The notes under the pieces: model-generated | Told to the model about the DNA's origin: nothing | Databases searched by the model: none | The model's input: the letters and a program-made list of their open reading frames with translations, nothing else | Position numbers and translations under genes: made by a program | Assembly: GCF_042932805.1 (NCBI RefSeq) | Contig: NZ_CP170633.1 | Coordinates: 3,038,001-3,102,000 of the forward strand | Origin: Ascidiaceihabitans sp029251465 | GTDB taxonomy: Bacteria; Pseudomonadota; Alphaproteobacteria; Rhodobacterales; Rhodobacteraceae | DNA: 64,000 bases | Direction: 5' to 3' | Part shown: positions 17,058-25,402 of the stretch, piece after piece | How positions within the stretch are numbered: the stretch's first letter is position 1 | Layout of the letters: each line of letters opens with the position of its first letter

Positions 17058-17477
17058 TTGCAAGATCTCCCCCATGCCATGACCGCTCAGGACGCGCTGG
17101 TTGCCCTGATGATCGCCGTTTCCGCGTCTGACGAAGATATCCGCACTGCGGAGCTGGTCAAAATCCAATCAGCCGTCAACATGCTGCCGGTTTTTGCTGA
17201 TTTCGATCTCGATCGCTTGAACACCGTTAGTCAGGTTGTGTTCGATTTATTCGAACAAGAAGACGGGCTTGATGCCTTATTCGGATTGGTACGCGAAGCG
17301 TTGCCAGAACGCCTGAACGAAACCGCCTATGCGCTGGCCTGCGATGTCGCTGCGGCGGATGGGTCCTTGGACGAGGCAGAGCTGCGCCTTCTCGAAGAAA
17401 TCCGGTATGAACTGAACATCGACCGCCTGCACGCCGCAGCCATCGAACGCGGTGCACGCGCACGCCACGTGACCTAA
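17058..17477 (+). CDS. TerB-like (tellurite-resistance TerB fold) protein
   Basis: A 139-residue helical cytoplasmic protein with the TerB-like pattern: an N-terminal helix ALVALMIAVSASDEDIRTAE and a second related helix DVAAADGSLDEAELRLLEEI, each with the acidic D-x-x-x-x-E end typical of this fold. The TTG at 17058 is used because AAGGA lies 8 bases upstream; the ATG at 17079 has none. The family name does not imply tellurite resistance here: no terC, terD or terA genes are near. The glycine riboswitch promoter starts shortly after its stop. Confidence 0.75.
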   Translation: MQDLPHAMTAQDALVALMIAVSASDEDIRTAELVKIQSAVNMLPVFADFDLDRLNTVSQVVFDLFEQEDGLDALFGLVREALPERLNETAYALACDVAAADGSLDEAELRLLEEIRYELNIDRLHAAAIERGARARHVT

Positions 17478-17488
17478 GCGAAAAACCT

Positions 17489-17517
17489 TTGATTTAATCG
17501 AAACGGGGTCCTATAGG
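17489..17517 (+). promoter_or_regulatory. Sigma-70-type promoter for the riboswitch-dadA transcript
   Basis: TTGATT at 17489-17494 and TATAGG at 17512-17517 are separated by 17 bases. Transcription would begin near 17524, just upstream of the first glycine aptamer. This is the best -35/-10 pair in the window. Confidence 0.6.
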
Positions 17518-17529
17518 ACGCGTAGTTGA

Positions 17530-17770
17530 TGAGACTCACATGGGAGAGCGCAGAGAAGTCTGCCGCCGAAGGAGCAACGCCCCGGAAACTCTCAGGCACA
17601 TGAACCGTGTGGGCCGCCAAAGACATCAACTATCTGGAGAGAGGTCAGCGCAAGCGCAGCTGGCCCACCGAAGGAGAAAGCCGCCATTTGATTGGCGGTC
17701 AAGCTCTCAGGTCACGCGACAGATGGGGACACGGCACTGGCATTGACGCCAGACCTGTGTCCGTCCCATC
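17530..17770 (+). ncRNA. Tandem glycine riboswitch with expression-platform hairpin
   Basis: Two aptamers with the conserved glycine-riboswitch core are in series. Aptamer 1 runs from GGGAGAGC (17542) through GCCGAAGGAGCAA to GGAAACTCTCAGG near 17595. Aptamer 2 runs from GGAGAGAGG (17636) through ACCGAAGGAGAAA to CAAGCTCTCAGGTC near 17713. Both retain the paired GGAGAG and CTCTC strands and the CGAAGGAG internal loop. Downstream, GATGGG and GACAC (17722-17732) can pair with GTGTC and CCCATC (17757-17770), enclosing an inner CTGGC/GCCAG stem. No T run follows, so control of translation or a non-canonical terminator is possible. The regulated gene is the D-amino-acid dehydrogenase at 17795. Confidence 0.92.
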
Positions 17771-17794
17771 GCGCCAGTTAAAAGAGCTACGACC

Positions 17795-19027
17795 ATGACC
17801 CATATCGCCGTTATCGGTGCCGGTATCACCGGTATCACGACCGCCTATTCGCTGGCCTCTCGCGGCTACAAAGTGTCTGTTTTTGACCGCAATCGGTATG
17901 CCGCGATGGAAACGTCCTTTGCAAATGGCGGTCAGCTCAGCGCCTCGAACGCCGAAGTGTGGACACGCTGGGGCACGATTTTCAAAGGGCTCAAGTGGAT
18001 GATGAATCCGGATGCCCCGCTGCTTGTGAACCCGCGCCCCAGCTGGCACAAATTGTCGTGGATGGCCGAATTCATGGGCAACATCCCGAACTACGAAAGC
18101 CACACAATCGCGACCGCCCGTATGGCAATTGAGGCCCGCAAGCACTTGTTGCGGTTCGCAGACGAGGTTGGGTTTTCCTTCGATTTGGAAAAACGCGGTA
18201 TTTTGCATGTCTATAAATCAGAAGGTGAATTTGCCCACGCCCGCCGTGTGAACGAATTGCTGTCCAAAGGCGGACTTGAACGGCGCGAAGTAACAGCGGC
18301 CGAAGTTCAAGACATCGAGCCCGCTTTGCGCACCAAAACTCTGGGTGGTTATTACACCGAAAGCGATTTCACCGGCGATATTCATCTCTATGCACGCGCG
18401 CTGTCCAAAGGATGCGAACAGTTGGGCGTCACATTCAACTACAACGCAGATGTGTCCGAATTTCGCCACACAGGCCAAGGCGTGAAAATCAGCTGGCAGT
18501 CCGGTGCAGGCGATCAGCAACAACATTTTGATGGCATCGTTGTATGCGCTGGCGTAGGCAGTCGTGCAATTGCAGCGTCCCTTGGGGATCGCGTGAACAT
18601 CTACCCCGTCAAAGGCTATTCGATCACCGTCAATCTGGATGACGCAAACAGCCAAGCCGCAGCCCCTTGGGTCAGCCTGCTGGACGACGAGGCCAAAGTG
18701 GTCACATCCCGCCTTGGCAAAAACCGGTTCCGCATTGCCGGTACCGCAGAATTCAACGGCTACAACCTGGACATTCGCGATGACCGGATCAAACCGCTGC
18801 GCAAGTGGTGCGAGACATTCTTTCCAGAGGTATCGACCGAACACTGCGTGCCTTGGGCAGGCTTGCGCCCGATGCTGCCCTCGATGATGCCAAAAATCGG
18901 ACCGGGTTCGAAACCGGGCGTGTTCTACAACACTGGCCACGGGCATTTGGGGTGGACCCTATCGGCCGCAACAGCCGAAGCCGTCGCCGATTTTGTCGAA
19001 GTAGACCGCGTGAAAAACGCAGCATGA
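17795..19027 (+). CDS. dadA: D-amino-acid dehydrogenase (FAD-dependent), DadA type
   Basis: A 410-residue flavoprotein that deaminates D-amino acids oxidatively and feeds electrons to the respiratory chain. The Rossmann motif VIGAGITGITTAYSLASRGY at the N-terminus binds FAD; the C-terminal GLRPMLPSMMPKIG and NTGHGHLGWTLS segments are typical of DadA-type oxidoreductases of the DAO family. Length matches DadA. A tandem glycine riboswitch precedes it, which suggests that this enzyme acts on glycine or on amino acids made in excess when glycine is high; glycine oxidase activity is an alternative. The ATG is preceded by AAGAG. It converges with the PBP4 gene. Confidence 0.88.
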   Translation: MTHIAVIGAGITGITTAYSLASRGYKVSVFDRNRYAAMETSFANGGQLSASNAEVWTRWGTIFKGLKWMMNPDAPLLVNPRPSWHKLSWMAEFMGNIPNYESHTIATARMAIEARKHLLRFADEVGFSFDLEKRGILHVYKSEGEFAHARRVNELLSKGGLERREVTAAEVQDIEPALRTKTLGGYYTESDFTGDIHLYARALSKGCEQLGVTFNYNADVSEFRHTGQGVKISWQSGAGDQQQHFDGIVVCAGVGSRAIAASLGDRVNIYPVKGYSITVNLDDANSQAAAPWVSLLDDEAKVVTSRLGKNRFRIAGTAEFNGYNLDIRDDRIKPLRKWCETFFPEVSTEHCVPWAGLRPMLPSMMPKIGPGSKPGVFYNTGHGHLGWTLSAATAEAVADFVEVDRVKNAA

Positions 19028-19043
19028 TTTCGTGCGGGGATGC

Positions 19044-20537
19044 TTAGGAGCTGTAAAGCGTCCCCCACCTTTCGATCAACCGTTGCTGCATTTGCTTGGC
19101 GCGTTTGTTGTATCCGCGCGCGCCTTGCGGGGCTTCGCGGTTGGCCTTGGTGATGCGTTTGCGCACGGCTTCATCCGCACTAAAAATAGCAAAGACCAGA
19201 ACCGTGCCGTCGGAGACCTCCATGTAGCCGCCCAAACCAGACACGAAATTAAGGGTCCCCGTTTTGGCGTCCACTTTGATCGGGTGGTTTTTTAGCACTT
19301 TGCCTTTTGCGTCGCGCATCGCGACAGGTTTTAGGATCGGGCGCAGCGTCTTGCTAGCGTAGACTTTGACCAATGCCTCGACCATGCTGTCTGCGGTCAT
19401 TCGGTTCGCCGCTCCTAGGCCCGAATGGTCAACCAGCTTTAGACCCTGCGTCCCGAAACGGGCGCGTGCCCAAGCGTTCATTTCATTTGCAGAGGCACGC
19501 AAACTGGCCGGCTTTCCACGCCGTTTGGCAGTGGCTGCCATGCCGATCATTTCAGCCATCAGGTTGTTGGAAAACTTCAACGTGTCTTTTAGCAAATCTC
19601 GAACAGGCGCGCTTTGATGCGTTACAATAGCCGTGCCTGCGGACAGTTTTGCCACGACTTTGGCCGCCTTCAACTTGATCCCGTGGGACGCCGCCATGGT
19701 GCGAAACACGTCGCCCGCATAGGCCGCAGGATCACGCACCGGCAACCAACGTGATCCGCCATTGCCAAGGGCGCGGCGCGACACTGACCAGTTGTCGATC
19801 CCGTTTGTGCCAGAGTATTTGTAGACCGGAATATCACGTTCGGCGATGCGCATTTTGGCCATACTGACACTTGGGCGATGCTTGGTTGTGCGGGCCTCCA
19901 TCGTCACACCGTACGTGCCGGAACTGCGACGCCATTCAAAGTGAACACGGTTAAAATTTAGCGCGATCCCGGACACTGCCGGACTGTAACCAACATGCGC
20001 TGGCTGATCCGTGTCGATGGTTTCGATTCGGGGCAAAGCACCGTCATAGACCTTGAATTCGCCCTTCACACCCGTGACGCCCGCCGCTTTCAGCCGCCGT
20101 GCCATATCAGCCAAAATGTTTGTATCCAGCGTCGGATCGCCACCACCTGCAAGGATCAGATCGCCTTGGATCACGCCGCCAGACACACTGCCTGTTGCGA
20201 TCAATTGGGTGTTAAACCGATGCGATGGCCCCAAAACATCCAGTGCGTAAAGCGCTGTAATTGCTTTGGTAACGCTGGCAGGGGCGGTCGCCACATTGTG
20301 GTTGCGCGATTCGAGCCGCGCCCCGGTTTTTGCATCCGCCATAACAAAACTGACACGTCCACCCAGCTTGGCCTCGGCCACAATCGCGTCAACACCGCGC
20401 ACCGTTTTCTTGCGAAACCCTGCACCACGCAGCCTAGGGCGCAGTGACGTATTCGGCGCATCCGCCCACGCCAAACCCACGGCCGCACTGGACAGCGCTG
20501 AACCCAAAAAAACTCGTCTCGAAATACCACGTATCAT
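19044..20537 (-). CDS. dacB: D-alanyl-D-alanine carboxypeptidase/endopeptidase, PBP4 (S13) type
   Basis: A 497-residue periplasmic peptidoglycan hydrolase of peptidase family S13. An RRVFLGSALSSAAVG signal, Tat-like, covers the N-terminus. The three active-site motifs are present in order: SVTK (nucleophile Ser), SNN and KTG in DAKTGTLNF. The large insertion between SxxK and SxN that defines PBP4 is present. It trims peptide side chains in the cell wall, and can be compared with the L,D-transpeptidase at 26087 and the mrdA enzyme at 55465. It is convergent with dadA, with 16 bases between the stops. Confidence 0.9.
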   Translation of the reverse strand: MIRGISRRVFLGSALSSAAVGLAWADAPNTSLRPRLRGAGFRKKTVRGVDAIVAEAKLGGRVSFVMADAKTGARLESRNHNVATAPASVTKAITALYALDVLGPSHRFNTQLIATGSVSGGVIQGDLILAGGGDPTLDTNILADMARRLKAAGVTGVKGEFKVYDGALPRIETIDTDQPAHVGYSPAVSGIALNFNRVHFEWRRSSGTYGVTMEARTTKHRPSVSMAKMRIAERDIPVYKYSGTNGIDNWSVSRRALGNGGSRWLPVRDPAAYAGDVFRTMAASHGIKLKAAKVVAKLSAGTAIVTHQSAPVRDLLKDTLKFSNNLMAEMIGMAATAKRRGKPASLRASANEMNAWARARFGTQGLKLVDHSGLGAANRMTADSMVEALVKVYASKTLRPILKPVAMRDAKGKVLKNHPIKVDAKTGTLNFVSGLGGYMEVSDGTVLVFAIFSADEAVRKRITKANREAPQGARGYNKRAKQMQQRLIERWGTLYSS

Positions 20538-20624
20538 GCGGGCAGGTTAACCAATCCAATGGGGCGTGAACAAGGCAAGAAACGTTCACTTTTGATCCAT
20601 CAGTAGCTGTGTTACGTCCGGCAG

Positions 20625-21452
20625 ATGCAACGCGCCATTTTGATCATGTTCATCGCAATGTCCTTTATTCCTGCCGGGGATACGGCAGGGAAATTGCTAA
20701 GCTCTAACTTGAGTGTCGAACCACTCTTCATCGCGTGGTCGCGGTTTGCGGTTGGCGCATTATTGATCCTTCCGTTCATCAAGCGCGACGCATGGGCGTT
20801 GCTGCGGGATTGGCGTATTTGGGGACGTGCGTTGATTTTATGCTGCGGGATCAGCTCGATCCAAGTTGCGCTGTCCATGGCCCCGATTGCAGACGTGTTC
20901 GCCGCCTTCTTTATCGGACCCCTGATCAGTTACGCGCTGGCTGCGATTTTCCTGAAAGAACCGATCACGTGGCAGCGCACCGCCTTGATCGGTATCGGTT
21001 TTTTAGGCGTCTTGATCGTTGTGCAACCCGGTGCAGACATGAACCCCGGCTTGATTTGGGCGGCTGTTGCGGGCACGTGTTACGGCATGTTCCTGACAGC
21101 ATCGCGCTGGCTCGCGCATCTGGGCACGCCAATCGCATTCACGTTTACCCAGCTGTTTATCGCAGCGCTGGTGTTGGCGCCTGTGGGCCTCGTCAATGTG
21201 CCGGTCATGACGTTTAATGTGTCGATCCTCACTTTGGGCTCCGCGCTTTTCTCGATGCTGGGCAACCTGTTGCTGCTCTATGCCTACAGCACTGCGCCCG
21301 CAACGAAATTGGCACCGTTTGTGTATTTTCAATTGCTCGCAGCAGTGTTGCTGGGGTGGTTGGTGTTTGACACTTGGCCAGCGCTGATCACTTGGGTTGG
21401 CCTGTTGATTGTCATGGGTGCCGGTGTTTTGTCTGCTCGCCTCAAGGCCTAG
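20625..21452 (+). CDS. DMT-superfamily (EamA) transporter
   Basis: A 275-residue inner-membrane protein with about ten hydrophobic segments in two EamA repeats, with the second starting near PGLIWAAVAGTCYGMFLTAS. It starts with FIPAGDTAGKLLS, typical of one EamA group. Such proteins export metabolites or amino acids; the substrate is unknown. No clear ribosome-binding site stands before the ATG at 20625. Its stop overlaps that of the convergent nadD by 4 bases. Confidence 0.85.
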   Translation: MQRAILIMFIAMSFIPAGDTAGKLLSSNLSVEPLFIAWSRFAVGALLILPFIKRDAWALLRDWRIWGRALILCCGISSIQVALSMAPIADVFAAFFIGPLISYALAAIFLKEPITWQRTALIGIGFLGVLIVVQPGADMNPGLIWAAVAGTCYGMFLTASRWLAHLGTPIAFTFTQLFIAALVLAPVGLVNVPVMTFNVSILTLGSALFSMLGNLLLLYAYSTAPATKLAPFVYFQLLAAVLLGWLVFDTWPALITWVGLLIVMGAGVLSARLKA

Positions 21453-22114
21453 GCCTGCCAGCCCCCTGCCGCACGAATCGCAGTAGAAGACTGCGCAACC
21501 ATCGGGACATTCACAAAACACCACGCGGGCCGTTCGGACAGCGTCAGCAAATGTGACATCCGCCCGGGTATCCGGTTGCGCACATACAGACGCGCAGCAG
21601 GGCTCATCCTTGCGGAAATGCGATCGCCGGGGCGCGCCAAAACGCCCACATGCACATTGTCCATGATCCAGCGCCAATCCTGCCAGCGATGAAATTGCGC
21701 CAGATTGTCCGCGCCCATCAACCAAACAAACCGAACACCGCGATAACGGGCCTGCAACGCCCGCAACGTGCTCGCGGTATAGCGCGTACCCAGCTGGCGT
21801 TCGATGTCTGTGATCCGAACACGCGGGTGATCCATGACCTCGCGCGCGCGTTCAATCCGTTGATCCAGAGGGGCTGGTCCGCGCGATTTCAACGGATTTC
21901 CCGGGCTGACCATCCACCAGACATGATCCAAACCAAACCGCTTGATCGCTTCGCGGGTGATGTGAGCGTGGCCCGCGTGGGCAGGATCAAAGGATCCGCC
22001 AAGCAAACCAATGGTTTGACCCGCAACGGCATATGGCATGGACGCTCTCATGCTGCTTGGTGCCGCGTTCAGGCCCGTATTGTCAATCAAACGTCGCATG
22101 AACATAGATCGCAT
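21449..22114 (-). CDS. nadD: Nicotinate-nucleotide adenylyltransferase
   Basis: An enzyme of NAD biosynthesis that adenylates nicotinate mononucleotide. The nucleotidyltransferase signature GLLGGSFDPAHAGHAHI (with the GxFxPxHxGH core) and VWLMGADNLAQFHRW are intact, and the C-terminal SSTAIR motif is seen in the last residues (QSSTAIRAAG). The start is uncertain: ATG codons lie at 22114, 22105, 22099, 22051 and 22039. AGGGGG is 2 bases before 22114 and 11 before 22105, so one of those two is likely; the family core begins near residue 35 of the longest form. The end overlaps the DMT gene. Confidence 0.92.
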   Translation of the reverse strand: MRSMFMRRLIDNTGLNAAPSSMRASMPYAVAGQTIGLLGGSFDPAHAGHAHITREAIKRFGLDHVWWMVSPGNPLKSRGPAPLDQRIERAREVMDHPRVRITDIERQLGTRYTASTLRALQARYRGVRFVWLMGADNLAQFHRWQDWRWIMDNVHVGVLARPGDRISARMSPAARLYVRNRIPGRMSHLLTLSERPAWCFVNVPMVAQSSTAIRAAGGWQA

Positions 22115-22180
22115 TGCCCCCTGCGCACCGCTCAGTTATCACGTCCCAAACGTTTTCCCATCTTTGCAGGAGTCGCCCTC

Positions 22181-23836
22181 ATGGCCGCCTATCAATACGT
22201 CTACCACATGTCCGGTGTTTCCAAGACCTACCCAGGTGGCAAGAAATGCTTCGAGAACATCCACCTCAACTTCCTTCCCGGCGTGAAAATCGGTGTTGTT
22301 GGCGTGAACGGCTCGGGTAAATCCACGCTGATGAAAATCATGGCCGGCATGGACAAGGATTTCACCGGCGAAGCGTGGGTCGCTGAGGGGGCCAAAGTTG
22401 GCTACCTGCCGCAGGAGCCGAAACTGGACCCGGAACTGAGCGTGCGTGAAAATGTGATGCTTGGTGTGGCCAAGCAAAAAGCCGTACTGGACCGCTACAA
22501 CGAATTGGCGATGAACTACTCGGATGAAACCGCCGACGAAATGGGCAAGCTGCAAGACCAGATCGACGCAGAAAACCTCTGGGATCTGGATTCGCAAATC
22601 GACGTGTCGATGGAAGCGCTGCGCTGCCCTCCGGACGATGCCAACATCACCGACCTGTCCGGTGGTGAAGCCCGCCGCGTTGCGCTGTGCAAACTGCTGC
22701 TCGAAGCGCCAGATATGCTGTTGCTCGATGAACCGACCAACCACCTCGACGCCGAAACCATTTCATGGCTGCAACAGCACCTGATGGACTACAAAGGCAC
22801 GATCCTGATCGTCACCCACGACCGCTATTTCCTCGATTCCATCACCAGCTGGATTCTAGAGATCGACCGCGGCAAAGGCGTGCCATGGGAAGGCAACTAT
22901 TCCTCTTGGTTGGAACAAAAGGCCAAGCGCCTGATGCAAGAAGCCCGCGAAGACAAATCGCGCCAGAAAACGCTGGAACGCGAATTGCAGTGGATGCGTC
23001 AGGGGGCCAAGGCCCGTCAGGCGAAATCCAAGGCGCGGATCAATTCGTACAACGACATGCTGGACACGTCAGAGCGCGAAAAGCTGGCAACCGCCCAGAT
23101 CGTCATTCCCAACGGCCAACGCCTCGGGAACAAGGTGATCGAAGTCACCGGTTTGAAAAAAGCCATGGGCGACAAGCTGTTGATCGAGAACCTCGACCTG
23201 TCCATCCCACCCGGCGGCATCGTCGGTGTGATCGGGCCAAACGGCGCGGGCAAATCGACGTTGTTCAAGATGCTGACGGGCCACGAAACCCCGGATGAGG
23301 GCACGGTAGAAGTCGGCGATACAGTGCAACTGTCCTACGTGGATCAGTCCCGCGACGACCTGAACGCGGACGACAATGTCTGGATGGCGATCTCTGGCGG
23401 GGCCGAATTGATCTCGCTTGGCGATGCCGAAGTGAACTCGCGCGCCTACTGCTCGTCGTTCAATTTCAAAGGCGGCGACCAGCAGAAAAAAGTCGGGCTT
23501 TTGTCAGGTGGTGAACGCAACCGCGTGCACATGGCGCGTTTGTTAAAAGAAGGCGGCAACGTGCTGCTGCTCGATGAACCGACGAACGATCTGGACGTCG
23601 AAACCCTGCGCGCTTTGGAAGACGCCTTGATGGATTTCGCCGGCTGCGCAGTTGTCATCTCGCACGACCGCTTCTTCCTCGACCGGATTTGCACCCACAT
23701 CCTGGCATTCGAAGGCGAAGCCCACGTCGAATGGTTCGAAGGCAACTTTGAGGCCTATGAAGAAGACAAAAAGCGTCGTTTGGGTGCGGATGCACTTGAA
23801 CCCAAACGACTGAAACACAAAAAATTCGTCCGGTAG
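22181..23836 (+). CDS. ettA: Energy-dependent translational throttle protein EttA (ABC-F ATPase)
   Basis: A 551-residue cytoplasmic ABC-F protein that binds the ribosomal E site and gates entry into elongation. Two nucleotide-binding domains are clear: Walker A GVNGSGKST and GPNGAGKST, signatures LSGGEARRVAL and LSGGERNRVHM, and Walker B with LLLDEPTNHLD and LLLDEPTNDLD. A linker rich in charged residues (about 235-300) includes the arm region. Length matches EttA. GCAGGAG lies before the ATG at 22181; the frame is open into nadD but that is not coding. It is divergent from nadD. Confidence 0.95.
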   Translation: MAAYQYVYHMSGVSKTYPGGKKCFENIHLNFLPGVKIGVVGVNGSGKSTLMKIMAGMDKDFTGEAWVAEGAKVGYLPQEPKLDPELSVRENVMLGVAKQKAVLDRYNELAMNYSDETADEMGKLQDQIDAENLWDLDSQIDVSMEALRCPPDDANITDLSGGEARRVALCKLLLEAPDMLLLDEPTNHLDAETISWLQQHLMDYKGTILIVTHDRYFLDSITSWILEIDRGKGVPWEGNYSSWLEQKAKRLMQEAREDKSRQKTLERELQWMRQGAKARQAKSKARINSYNDMLDTSEREKLATAQIVIPNGQRLGNKVIEVTGLKKAMGDKLLIENLDLSIPPGGIVGVIGPNGAGKSTLFKMLTGHETPDEGTVEVGDTVQLSYVDQSRDDLNADDNVWMAISGGAELISLGDAEVNSRAYCSSFNFKGGDQQKKVGLLSGGERNRVHMARLLKEGGNVLLLDEPTNDLDVETLRALEDALMDFAGCAVVISHDRFFLDRICTHILAFEGEAHVEWFEGNFEAYEEDKKRRLGADALEPKRLKHKKFVR

Positions 23837-23872
23837 GACGGGTTATTTGTGTTTAGCGGATGGGTTCAAGCG

Positions 23873-23910
23873 GTGCGAGGCAGGGTATGCGCAAGCATGC
23901 CCGTTCGCAC
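23873..23910. repeat. Large imperfect hairpin between ettA and the DUF3800 gene
   Basis: GTGCGA (23873-23878) pairs with TCGCAC (23905-23910), and inside it GGGTATGC (23883-23890) pairs with GCATGCCC (23895-23902) around GCAA, with one wobble pair. Two-tier palindrome with no T run. It lies 36 bases after ettA and marks the left flank of the DUF3800 gene. Confidence 0.6.
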
Positions 23911-23934
23911 TCGGTAGTTATTATTGAGTGGTAC

Positions 23935-24735
23935 ATGTTCACAGTAGTAATTGATGAATCAGGGGACACTGGCTTAAGCAACGTTCAGCCGGACCCTAGC
24001 AATGGACCATCACAATACTTTTGTAGCTGTGCTACTTTTTTCCGCGACGAAAACACGGCTCTGATCGAAAAGACTCTTAAGCGGCTAATCAATCACAAAG
24101 GCCTCATTCGTGCGAACCGGATGTCACATTTCGAGAAAATCAACGCTTGCAACAAAATCTCTCAGCTTCCGATCGGAATGGTTGGGGTGATATCAAACAA
24201 GTTAAGCTTGTTAAAATACCTATCTGAAGCGAAAAAAACACCAACCCACTTCTACAATAAGGTGATGCAATACCAGCTTGAAAGAGTTGGTGCCGCGATG
24301 GGCGCATTTGGAATTGCAGCTTCCGAAGTACGGATTCACATTGAGGCGCGCGCGCAGCAATATGGTTCGCTACTATCATTCGTTCGAGCTATTCAAGAAA
24401 ATCCTTTAGACACTAGAGCTGCGTATATTCGAAACATCGACCGTTTTTCGATTTCTGCGGTCGACAAAAAAGACAGCGCGGTAATGGCATTGTCTGACAT
24501 CGGAGCAAACGCAATTTTTTCAGCCGTAAAACGCGATGCTAAAAGCTTCGGCTTTTCCGAAACACGGTATCTGAAAGAACTGGCTCCCGCCTTTGTTGCA
24601 GACTCACGTGGACGCATTGTGCCATTAGGCTTGAAACCCATTCACTCAATCTCTGATCTTGGGTTGCCGTCAGTTGTTTCAACCGAAATCTCAAGTTTTC
24701 AAAACCCACATTCAGACTATCAACGCCTAACATAG
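23935..24735 (+). CDS. DUF3800 domain-containing protein
   Basis: A 266-residue protein of the DUF3800 family. The family N-terminus VVIDESGDTG (with the acidic DE that resembles an RNase H-like active site) is clear, and DSAVMALSDIGANAI near the C-terminus is the second conserved region. DUF3800 proteins occur in mobile and defence-related contexts but have no proven activity. Base composition is visibly more AT-rich than in neighbours, with codons such as AAA and AAT favoured, which suggests transfer. The start at 23935 is inferred from the family pattern; the frame opens at 23860 and no good ribosome-binding site is seen. It stands alone between two hairpin-rich spacers. Confidence 0.75.
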   Translation: MFTVVIDESGDTGLSNVQPDPSNGPSQYFCSCATFFRDENTALIEKTLKRLINHKGLIRANRMSHFEKINACNKISQLPIGMVGVISNKLSLLKYLSEAKKTPTHFYNKVMQYQLERVGAAMGAFGIAASEVRIHIEARAQQYGSLLSFVRAIQENPLDTRAAYIRNIDRFSISAVDKKDSAVMALSDIGANAIFSAVKRDAKSFGFSETRYLKELAPAFVADSRGRIVPLGLKPIHSISDLGLPSVVSTEISSFQNPHSDYQRLT

Positions 24736-24766
24736 GCCCAAGACCACGGGTCGAAGGCCGTCTTGC

Positions 24767-24833
24767 ATTTGATCCAGTGGATCAAATCAGGCCGTAGAAG
24801 GCGATAGCCTCGGGGGTGATGAAATCGCCCCCG
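24767..24833. repeat. Structured intergenic segment: two strong inverted repeats downstream of DUF3800
   Basis: ATTTGATCCA and TGGATCAAAT (24767-24787) form a perfect palindrome around one G. CGGGGGTGAT and ATCGCCCCCG (24811-24833) form a 10-bp stem with one wobble pair and a GAA loop. A further imperfect stem CCGCCCAT/GGGGGCGG follows. The region up to 24943 is otherwise without a gene. Confidence 0.65.
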
Positions 24834-24943
24834 CCCATGGGGGCGGTCGGTGGCGGCGAAAACGCGGGGCGTTTCCGCAAATAGGAAAAACGCCAAAACT
24901 TTCCCCCTCAAAACCACCCGCACCCGCTACCATATTCTTACCC

Positions 24944-25402
24944 ATGAAACGTAGAACCTTTATCGCCTCCGTCTCCGCTTTGTTTGCGGCACCTGCTGTG
25001 CCTTTGGCTGCGGCCTCTTCAGCGGTGCCTGCCGCCCTCACCCAACATTTCGCCAAGGCCAAGTTGCTCGCCCGTTGCCATGACCGTGCATCGCCTGAGA
25101 TGTTCATGCGCCTGATGAAGCTCGACGGGGACACCGCCCGTGGCGTGTTCAACCTGCTGCAAGACAAAGGTGTGATCGGCAATGGCATCGACGGGATCAC
25201 CCGCGCGATCAATCCGCTGAACACCCACTGCGTCCCGAACGAGGCCGTACGGGCAAGGGACTTGGCGAAAATGACATCTGACATCGCAAAGCGCGTGCGT
25301 GACATGGCCAAACGGCGGCTGGAAGCTATTGAAAAAGAACTAGCAGACGATGCGCCAGAGCCGGAAACCAGCGATCCCGAGCCCCCGCAGACCGACGCCT
25401 AG
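24944..25402 (+). CDS. Exported protein of unknown function
   Basis: A 152-residue protein with a twin-arginine-like or Sec signal (MKRRTFIASVSALFAAPAVP). The mature part is alpha-helical and includes FMRLMKLDGDTARGVFNLLQ and a Lys/Arg-rich helix ending in a proline- and acidic-rich tail. I recognise no family. The N-terminus closely resembles that of the L,D-transpeptidase at 26087 (MRRRTFIASA), which suggests a common export type. No partner gene is adjacent. Confidence 0.6.
   Translation: MKRRTFIASVSALFAAPAVPLAAASSAVPAALTQHFAKAKLLARCHDRASPEMFMRLMKLDGDTARGVFNLLQDKGVIGNGIDGITRAINPLNTHCVPNEAVRARDLAKMTSDIAKRVRDMAKRRLEAIEKELADDAPEPETSDPEPPQTDA

Noticed and set aside
17058..17477. Tellurite resistance as the function of the TerB-like gene.
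   Set aside because: No other ter genes are present and the TerB fold is used widely; the name describes the fold only.
21650..22180. Upstream extension of the EttA frame across nadD.
   Set aside because: It is opposite nadD, and the EttA start at 22181 has a strong ribosome-binding site and the family N-terminus.
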